A stretch of DNA of 45,497 bases from Chlamydomonas sphaeroides (Eukaryota > Chlorophyta > Chlorophyceae > Chlamydomonadales > Chlamydomonadaceae). Positions 43,835 to 45,497 of this stretch are shown here, in pieces. Each line of letters starts with the position of its first letter. The stretch's first letter is position 1. The notes under the pieces were generated by a model that saw only the letters and a list, made by a program, of their open reading frames with translations, ran no database searches and was not told the origin of the DNA. The position numbers were made by a program, and so were the translations under genes. Location of the stretch: contig BDDC01000749.1 of the NCBI GenBank assembly GCA_001662425.1, forward strand, positions 1 to 45,497, given 5' to 3'.

Positions 43835-45497
43835 TCACACGGAGGCGGCACCCGCCGACCACGCCTCCCGGCGATCCGCCGTGTGCGCTGCTGGCGCCGC
43901 CCCATCCCCAGCCGCGGCCGCCTGATGACCCTCGGGCAGCACCCTCATCCGCGCGGCCAGGGACTGGCGCCACACGACCAGCGCCGCGGCCACGGCGGCC
44001 ACAGCCGCGGCGGCGGCACCCATCGCCAGCAGCGGCACCAGCAGGCTGCGGCGGCCGCCGCCGGCGCCTTGCTGCTGCTGCTGTGCGGCGCCCTGCGTGG
44101 CGCCGGCGGCGGCAGCAGCATCCGCGCGCGGCTGCGCGGCGGGGTCGGCGGCGGCAGCCGCCTCCTCGACCGCGGCGGCGTCCGCGGCCACGACGCCTTG
44201 GTCGGCGCTGCGTGGGTCCTCCTCGACGTGCGGCAGTGGGGGAGGCGGAGGAGGAGGTGGAGGCGGGCGGGCGACGGCAGCCGTCGGCTCCGCCGCTGCG
44301 GCTGCTGCGGGGAGCGTGGCCCTTGCGGCGGCGGCTGCGGCGGGGCAGCGCGCGGCGAGGGAGGGGCGGGGCGCAGGGGTGAGGCGAGTGGCGGCGCGTC
44401 AGCACGCATGTATAAGCATGTAGGTACCGTAGTTGGGTGAGAGGATGCGAGCGAGCGAGGCGCTTTGGCAGCAAGTAAGGCGCATGTTATGAGAGGCAGG
44501 CGGGGAAGCGCAGCGCAGCGCGCGGGGCACCTCGTTTATTTCCGTCCCGGCACCTTGCTGACCTGGAGGCCGTGGCGGCGGCGGCGGCGGCACTCTGAAC
44601 TTGCCGCCGCCGCCGCTAGTCGGCGGCGGCGATGGTGGCAGCGGCGGCGGCTGAGTTGCGGGCGGCGGCGACGGTGGCGGCGGCGGCATGCCCTTGTTGT
44701 TGCCGTTGTTTTTCTGTTGCTGCGTGTGCAGTGCGCAGGTGGGAGCGAGGGGCGGCACAGGGTGAGAAGCGATGCAGCGGTCGTAACGGCGCACGCACGC
44801 ATCCATGGGTTAAGAATCCGGGCTGCGTCTGGGCCCTGATGGCCAAATAACAGACCAAGTTAAGAGCCTGATGTCAGGCCGTTGCGGTGGGCAGCAGCTG
44901 GTGCCGAGGTGGGGGCATCGCAACGCTCTGGGTTCCTTGGAGCCGGCGCTGGGCTTCGTTTACTTTCCCCCAGGTGCACCACAACGCATCACGGCTGGCT
45001 TGCTACACACGACCCACGCGTAAGAACACACATACTACTTTCCGCCAGTCCATCGGTCGCTGCTGTGCAAATTCGCGATCAACCCGGCTGCAGACTTGGT
45101 TGAATGTTTGGCATGATTGCCAAAACAGAGTCCTGGACGCGCATACGTATAAACGGCTGGCAACGTACCAATGGCAATGGCGGCGAGGTTGAGGGCGGTT
45201 CTAGTGGCGGCGCCGGCGGGGGTGAGGGCGGCTCTGGTGGCGGCGGGGGCGGTTGTGGTGGCGGCGGCGGTGGAGGTGAGGGCGGTTGTGGTGGGGACGG
45301 TGGTGAAGGCGGGGGCGGTTGTGGTGGCGGCGGCGGCGGGGGCGAGGGCGGTTGTGGTGGCGGCGGCGGCGGGGGCGAGGGCGGCTGTGGTGGCGGCGGC
45401 TGTGGGGGCGAGGGTGGCTGTGGGGGCGTCGGCGGTGGTGGCGAGGGCGGCTGTGGTGGCGGCGGCGGCTGAGGTGAGGGCGGCTGTGGTGGCTGCG
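43835..45497 (-). CDS. Pro-rich single-pass membrane protein, C-terminal part
   Basis: Three in-phase exons: >45497-45169, 44719-44563 and about 44295 (up to 44304)-43835. The first is an (S/Q)PPPPPP-type hydroxyproline-rich tract open to the window edge, ending at a strong GTACGT donor. The second has KNNGNNKGMPPPPPSPPP and GGGGKFRVPPPPPPRPP. The third has EPTAAVARPPPPPPPPPLPHV, an acidic Ala-rich spacer and a Gln run. It then encodes RRSLLVPLLAMG followed by an Ala/Val hydrophobic helix and WRQSLAARMRVL, giving one transmembrane segment with a short basic-flanked tail, and the stop at 43835. This suggests a cell-wall-linked or wall-sensing plasma-membrane protein; the ectodomain is outside the window. 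Function unknown. Confidence 0.6.
45172..45497 (-). repeat. SPPPP/QPPPP coding repeat at the window edge
   Basis: Imperfect ggcggttgtggtggcggcgg-type units on the plus strand. The minus frame reads QPPSPPPPPPQPPSPPPP, the classic chlorophyte hydroxyproline-rich glycoprotein hinge. The plus frame would be Gly/Cys/Glu-rich, but the minus frame continues in phase into downstream exons. Confidence 0.75.

Noticed and set aside
45104..45472. Plus-strand glycine/cysteine-rich ORF
   Set aside because: The opposite strand reads as SPPPP repeat and continues in phase through a GTACGT donor into two further exons, so the plus ORF is a shadow.

Overview
This window looks like nuclear DNA of a green alga, most likely a chlorophycean (Chlamydomonadales/Sphaeropleales type); I cannot name the species. 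The evidence is a very GC-rich base composition, short exons broken by many 100-400 bp introns with strong GT(G/A)(A/C)G donors, Ala/Gly/Pro/Gln homopolymer tracts inside proteins, SPPPP-type cell-wall-like sequence, a plastid-type chlorophyll hydrolase, and a BBSome GTPase of ciliated lineages. No bacterial operons, rRNA, tRNA or CRISPR are seen.

Layout. 1-989 (-): 5' part of an F-box/LRR-like gene with one frame break. 1416-3589 (-): ARL6/BBS3 small GTPase, seven exons fully resolved. 4010-8537 (+): epsin (ENTH protein), eleven exons, divergent from ARL6. 9400-12230 (-): secreted Cys-rich protein with a Pro-rich tail; its first intron holds a MITE-like inverted-repeat element. 12725-14036 (-): decayed ankyrin-like gene. 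14359-17388 (-): 786-aa coiled-coil protein with a weak SPICE1-like N-terminus. 17658-21036 (+): chloroplast alpha/beta hydrolase of the chlorophyll dephytylase/pheophytinase group, twelve exons. 22027-37903 (-): DNA polymerase theta, 31 exons, predicted 3,559 aa, with helicase, disordered middle, exonuclease-like and polymerase regions in one gene. 38538-41273 (+): membrane-anchored cysteine-synthase-like PLP enzyme (fungal Mcy1/cysteine synthase 2 type). 41274-43834: about 2.6 kb without a gene, including a structured block at 41.4-42.2 kb. 43835->45497 (-): C-terminal part of a Pro-rich single-pass membrane protein, cut by the window edge.

Gene models were built by hand. For ARL6, epsin, the hydrolase, POLQ and the PLP enzyme, every exon junction keeps reading phase, which is the main reason for the high confidence. 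Across these five genes 5 of 64 introns use a GC donor, three of them in the hydrolase.

The genes serve different processes and are not an operon. ARL6 and the tentative SPICE1-like gene both point to cilia/centrioles. POLQ would perform microhomology-mediated end joining. Epsin serves clathrin vesicle budding, and the hydrolase chlorophyll turnover. The most unusual items are the 1,242-codon first exon in front of the POLQ helicase, an Ala in place of the catalytic Gln in ARL6, the clustered GC-AG introns, and the MITE-like element.
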